A DNA stretch of 8,885 nt, from NCBI GenBank assembly GCA_029268325.1, contig JAJUGC010000067.1, positions 1 through 8,885 on the forward strand. Direction: 5' to 3'. The number at the start of each line of letters is the position of its first letter. The first letter of the stretch is position 1. This DNA comes from Gammaproteobacteria bacterium. GTDB lineage: Bacteria > Pseudomonadota > Gammaproteobacteria > Pseudomonadales > Oleiphilaceae. The position numbers were made by a program, and so were the translations under genes. Under the pieces are notes generated by a model that was not told the DNA's origin, did not search any database, and worked only from the letters and a program-made list of their open reading frames with translations. Of this stretch, positions 5,826-8,885 are shown piece by piece.

Positions 5826-6782
5826 ATGGCCAACGAAATTGAATTGAAACTCGCCTTGGCGCCCCAGGGCATGCAAATAGTGAAGCAATCCTGGTTGCCT
5901 AGGCAGGCTGTTGAAAGCCAGGCGCGCCAGCAGTTGGGGAACATCTATTTCGATACCCCGGAGCTGGCCCTGAATCAGCACAAGGTGGCTCTGCGGTTGC
6001 GGGAACATAATGGTCAATATATCCAAACCCTGAAGACCAAAGGGCAGAGTGTGGGTGGCCTGCACCAGCGTGGTGAGTGGGAGTGGGAGGTGGCTGAACC
6101 TCGGCTTTACCCGGAGCTTTTGGTTGGCACGGCGTTTCCCCAGGAGATTCAGGTTGGTGAGCTGACACCTTTGTTTCGTACGGATTTCGAGCGCACTGTG
6201 GTGCTGATGCGTCGCGGTGAATCCCTGATCGAGTTGGCTTTGGATGAAGGGTGGGTGATTGCCGGGGAGCGTAAGGCGCCTATTCTTGAAGTGGAGTTAG
6301 AGTTAAGGCAGGGCAACTTGGCAGAGCTGTTCAATTTGGCTCAAGAGTTGGCACAAGAAGTGCCAGTCTGGTTGAGCGATGTCACCAAAGCCGAGCGGGG
6401 CTATCGCTTAGGTGGCGTGGTGAAGTCAGTTGCGGATGACGCTTTGGTCTTATTGCCTGCAGGCCAGTGGGGGCAAAAGCTTTATCGGAACTGGCTGAGG
6501 CGGATGGAAGGCTTTCGGGCGCAGCCAACCTCGACGACTGCTATGCAGCTGATTGAAGCCGTGGCGACATTCCAGGCCGCTGTTGCAGGGCTGGCGGACT
6601 GGCAATGGGGCGGTGCGGAGCGGGGGCAACTGGCACAACAGCTTGCCGAAGAGCTGCAAGAGCTGAGGGGGCTGGTGGAGAAACTGCCAAAATCCTCACA
6701 AGAGGCATTGGGGCAGTTTGAACGCTCCCATCGGGCTGGGCAGATTGCGTTGGCATTCAGTCGGTGGTTTGCTGTCGCTTAG
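5826..6782 (+). CDS. CYTH-domain protein, inorganic triphosphatase (YgiF-like)
   Basis: Residues 1-200 form a CYTH triphosphate-tunnel domain. It opens with the defining ExExK motif (E4, E6, K8 in NEIELKL) and shows YFDTP (41-45), ALRLRE (55-60), QTLKTKG (67-73), ERT (122-124), IELALDEG (135-142), ILEVELEL (153-160) and KAERGYRL (188-195), the charged residues that hold metal and triphosphate. E. coli YgiF, with this domain, hydrolyses inorganic triphosphate. Residues from about 205 to 318 are a helical, Gln/Glu/Leu-rich tail in the place of YgiF's CHAD domain, but about 115 residues shorter and without obvious CHAD histidines. An in-frame TGA at 5817 and the N-terminal motif fix the ATG at 5826, yet the ribosome site is weak (GTGA). 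glnE follows 141 bp later, matching the ygiF-glnE order of E. coli. In vivo function is uncertain. Confidence 0.88.
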   Translation: MANEIELKLALAPQGMQIVKQSWLPRQAVESQARQQLGNIYFDTPELALNQHKVALRLREHNGQYIQTLKTKGQSVGGLHQRGEWEWEVAEPRLYPELLVGTAFPQEIQVGELTPLFRTDFERTVVLMRRGESLIELALDEGWVIAGERKAPILEVELELRQGNLAELFNLAQELAQEVPVWLSDVTKAERGYRLGGVVKSVADDALVLLPAGQWGQKLYRNWLRRMEGFRAQPTSTTAMQLIEAVATFQAAVAGLADWQWGGAERGQLAQQLAEELQELRGLVEKLPKSSQEALGQFERSHRAGQIALAFSRWFAVA

Positions 6783-6923
6783 GCTTTGAGGTTGATGGTG
6801 GAGGTGAGTAAAGCCAGTAGACTTGGTGTTTAAGGGGCTGCGCCACTTCTTCTCTCTTTGTCTCTCTCCCGCGAGGGAAGAACGATTTTACAGTGTCAAA
6901 GCGTATCAACCTGGAGAACAGCC
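6783..6923 (+). other. CYTH-glnE spacer
   Basis: This 141-bp gap has a pyrimidine-rich stretch (about 6846-6869) and a tiny CCC-GCGA-GGG hairpin near 6868-6877. I see no convincing promoter or terminator, so glnE may be co-transcribed with the CYTH gene. The GGAG at 6913-6916 is the glnE ribosome site. Confidence 0.4.
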
Positions 6924-8885
6924 GTGGACGCTTTTTTACAGATGATTCCTGAATATCCCGAGTGGTTGCGTCCTCTGTTGATGCGCGCGACGGACCGGTT
7001 TGCCGATGGGCTCAAGCGGGACAATGTCCAGCTGCCAGAGCCGTTGCCCCTGGAGTTTGTCCGGGAGCTGCTGGATATCTGGGCTCGTAGCGATTTCGTG
7101 GCGGAGTGTTGGCAGACGGCCCCGGCCCAGATGCTGGAACTTTGGCATAGCGGAGATCTGAAGCGAAGCTATGATGACTCTCACCTGAAGCAAGCTTTAC
7201 AGATCCGTCTGGCGGGGGTAGAGGATGAGGCATCGCTGCTCCGGGAGTTGCGCCTGTTCCGTCGTCGGGAAATGGCGCGGATCGTCTGGCGAGATCTGAT
7301 GCGTTGGTGTCCGATGCAGGAAACGACCCGAACCACTTCGCTGCTGGCCGAAGCCTGTATCGACGGGGCGCTGGACTGGCTGTATGCGGATGCCTGCCGG
7401 CAATGGGGCACGCCTTATGGCGTTCTGGAAGAGGGTACCCCCCCTGTACCCCAGCGGCTGGTGGTTATCGGAATGGGCAAGCTGGGCGCCTATGAACTGA
7501 ATGTATCGTCCGATATCGATTTGATCTTTGCCTTTCCCGCTAAGGGAGAGACCCAGGGTGGTCCCCGTCCCCTTGAGAACCAGACCTTTTTTACCCGGCT
7601 TGGCCAACGGCTGATTCTTGCGCTGGACAAAATCACCGCCGATGGTTTCGTGTTTCGGGTGGATATGCGGCTGCGCCCCTATGGCGACAGCGGTGCTTTG
7701 GCACTCAGCTTTGCGGCCATGGAAACCTACTACCAGGATCAGGGGCGGGACTGGGAACGGTACGCCATGATCAAGGCCTGGACGGCCGGTGGTGACCGGG
7801 AGGCCGGTGCGCGTTTGATGAAGGCGCTTCGGCCGTTTGTTTACCGGCGTTATATCGACTTCAGTGCCATTGAGGCGTTGCGGGGCATGAAAGACATGAT
7901 TGCCCGGGAAGTCCGCCGCCGGGGACTGGAGCAGGATATCAAACTTGGCTCAGGGGGGATTCGCGAAGTCGAGTTCGTGGTGCAGGCCTTTCAACTGATC
8001 CGGGGTGGGCGTAATGCGCGCTTGCAGGAGCGAAACCTGTTGAAAGTGTTGCGCGTCTTGGCGGAAGAACAACTGATGCCGGAGCAGGATGCGGAGGAGT
8101 TGAGCGAGGCCTATATCTTCTTGCGCAATGTGGAGCATGCACTGCAAGGGCTGGCGGATCAGCAGACCCAGACGTTGCCCTCCGACCCTCTGACCCAAGC
8201 GCGGATTGCCCTGTCCATGGGTTTTGCGGACTGGGGGAGCTTTATGGAGACTTTGGAACACCACCGCCAACGGGTGCGCCAGCACTTTTCCGAGGTGGTG
8301 GCGCCGCCGGATGCGGAAGAGGATAGTCCGGGCGAACAGGACGCCGCCTGGTCGGAGCTTTGGTTGGGAACCCTGGAGCCGGAAGAAGAGTTGAGCTGGC
8401 TGGCGGAGAATGGTTTTGAAGAGCCGGAGCGGGTGGCCAGCATGCTCTATGCCCTGCGGGAAAGTCGCCGCATTCGTATGCTGCAGACCCAGGGGCGAGA
8501 ACGCCTCGATGCCTTTATGCCCTTTCTGTTGCAACATGTCGCCGAGCATGGCGGCCAGGCGGAAACCTTGCAGCGGTTATTGCGGTTGGTGGAGTCGGTG
8601 GCCCGGCGTACCGCCTATCTGGTGCTGTTGCAGGAAAACCCCCATGCGTTTCGGGAGCTGATCCGACTGTGCGCGGACAGTCCCTGGATTGCCGAACAGC
8701 TGGTGCAGACGCCGCTGCTGCTGGACGAGCTGCTGCATGCCAAAAGCCTGTATCGCCCATTGCCCCTAAATGAGCTCAAAGACGAGCTGCGTCAGCAGAT
8801 GCTACGGGTGCCCCCGGATGATCCCGAGCTGCAAATGGATGTCCTGCGCCAGTTCAAGAAGGCCAATGTGCTGCGCGTGGCTGCC
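6924..8885 (+). CDS. glnE: Glutamine synthetase adenylyltransferase/deadenylylase, N-terminal two-thirds
   Basis: GlnE adds AMP to glutamine synthetase when nitrogen is plentiful and removes it when nitrogen is scarce, under control of PII proteins. The visible 654 residues run colinear with E. coli GlnE (946 residues) and leave the window in the conserved LRQFKKANVLRVAA, at the beginning of the second nucleotidyltransferase domain. The N-terminal adenylyl-removing domain is complete: ELRLFRRREMARI (108-120), GMGKLGAYELNVSSDIDLIF (183-202) with the catalytic Ser-Ser-Asp and Asp199, RVDMRLRPYGDSG (245-257), QDQGRDWERYAMIKAW (271-286), FVYRRYIDF (305-313) and KLGSGGIREVEFVVQAFQLI (340-359). The helical linker with QTQTLPSD follows. 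The second catalytic motif lies beyond the window. The GTG start at 6924 is supported by GGAG seven bases upstream and precedes the in-frame ATG at 6942. The reading frame is intact throughout. It follows a CYTH gene, as in E. coli. Confidence 0.96.
   Translation, partial: MDAFLQMIPEYPEWLRPLLMRATDRFADGLKRDNVQLPEPLPLEFVRELLDIWARSDFVAECWQTAPAQMLELWHSGDLKRSYDDSHLKQALQIRLAGVEDEASLLRELRLFRRREMARIVWRDLMRWCPMQETTRTTSLLAEACIDGALDWLYADACRQWGTPYGVLEEGTPPVPQRLVVIGMGKLGAYELNVSSDIDLIFAFPAKGETQGGPRPLENQTFFTRLGQRLILALDKITADGFVFRVDMRLRPYGDSGALALSFAAMETYYQDQGRDWERYAMIKAWTAGGDREAGARLMKALRPFVYRRYIDFSAIEALRGMKDMIAREVRRRGLEQDIKLGSGGIREVEFVVQAFQLIRGGRNARLQERNLLKVLRVLAEEQLMPEQDAEELSEAYIFLRNVEHALQGLADQQTQTLPSDPLTQARIALSMGFADWGSFMETLEHHRQRVRQHFSEVVAPPDAEEDSPGEQDAAWSELWLGTLEPEEELSWLAENGFEEPERVASMLYALRESRRIRMLQTQGRERLDAFMPFLLQHVAEHGGQAETLQRLLRLVESVARRTAYLVLLQENPHAFRELIRLCADSPWIAEQLVQTPLLLDELLHAKSLYRPLPLNELKDELRQQMLRVPPDDPELQMDVLRQFKKANVLRVAA

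Noticed and set aside
7950..8549. 199-codon minus-strand frame opposite glnE
   Set aside because: Shadow of the intact, well-conserved GlnE coding frame.
1..8885. CRISPR arrays, tRNA/rRNA genes, transposases, toxin-antitoxin or defence genes
   Set aside because: None seen on either strand; the coding content is ordinary housekeeping genes plus a porin.

Overview
This 8.9 kb window looks like ordinary chromosomal DNA of a gammaproteobacterium. The proteins resemble those of Pseudomonas, Marinobacter and Enterobacteria, and several neighbourhoods are familiar. glnA and typA are divergent, as in E. coli. A CYTH protein sits directly before glnE, as ygiF does in E. coli. pip sits next to dtd, as in Pseudomonas. 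An extremely acidic porin suggests a marine or halotolerant host, perhaps Marinobacter-like; that placement is inference. I see no prophage, transposase, CRISPR array, rRNA or tRNA.

Layout. Positions 1-151 (minus) hold the first 50 codons of glnA. Positions 152-695 are a two-way control region. It carries a near-consensus sigma-54 promoter and an NtrC-like site for glnA, and a TATAAT promoter with a folded leader for typA. typA (696-2510, GTG start) ends before a 104-bp repeat element made of two inverted palindromes, the second of which probably acts as terminator. Proline iminopeptidase (2702-3673) and D-aminoacyl-tRNA deacylase (3891-4364) follow, each with its own weak promoter candidate. 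A 441-bp leader (4365-4805) with tandem hairpins, a pho-box-like palindrome and two promoter candidates precedes an outer-membrane porin (4806-5747), which ends at a very strong terminator. A CYTH-domain triphosphatase-like gene (5826-6782) starts only 22 bp after that terminator, followed by the first two-thirds of glnE (6924-8885, running off the window).

How the genes relate. glnA (glutamine synthetase) and glnE (the enzyme that adenylylates and deadenylylates it) bracket the window, so the nitrogen-assimilation enzyme and its modifier lie about 7 kb apart. typA, pip and dtd are translation or peptide-recycling housekeeping genes. The porin is an independent unit. I found no clearly new multi-gene system. 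The parts most worth a second look are non-coding: the porin leader, the typA-pip repeat, and the compact terminator/start junction before the CYTH gene. The porin's composition is also unusual.
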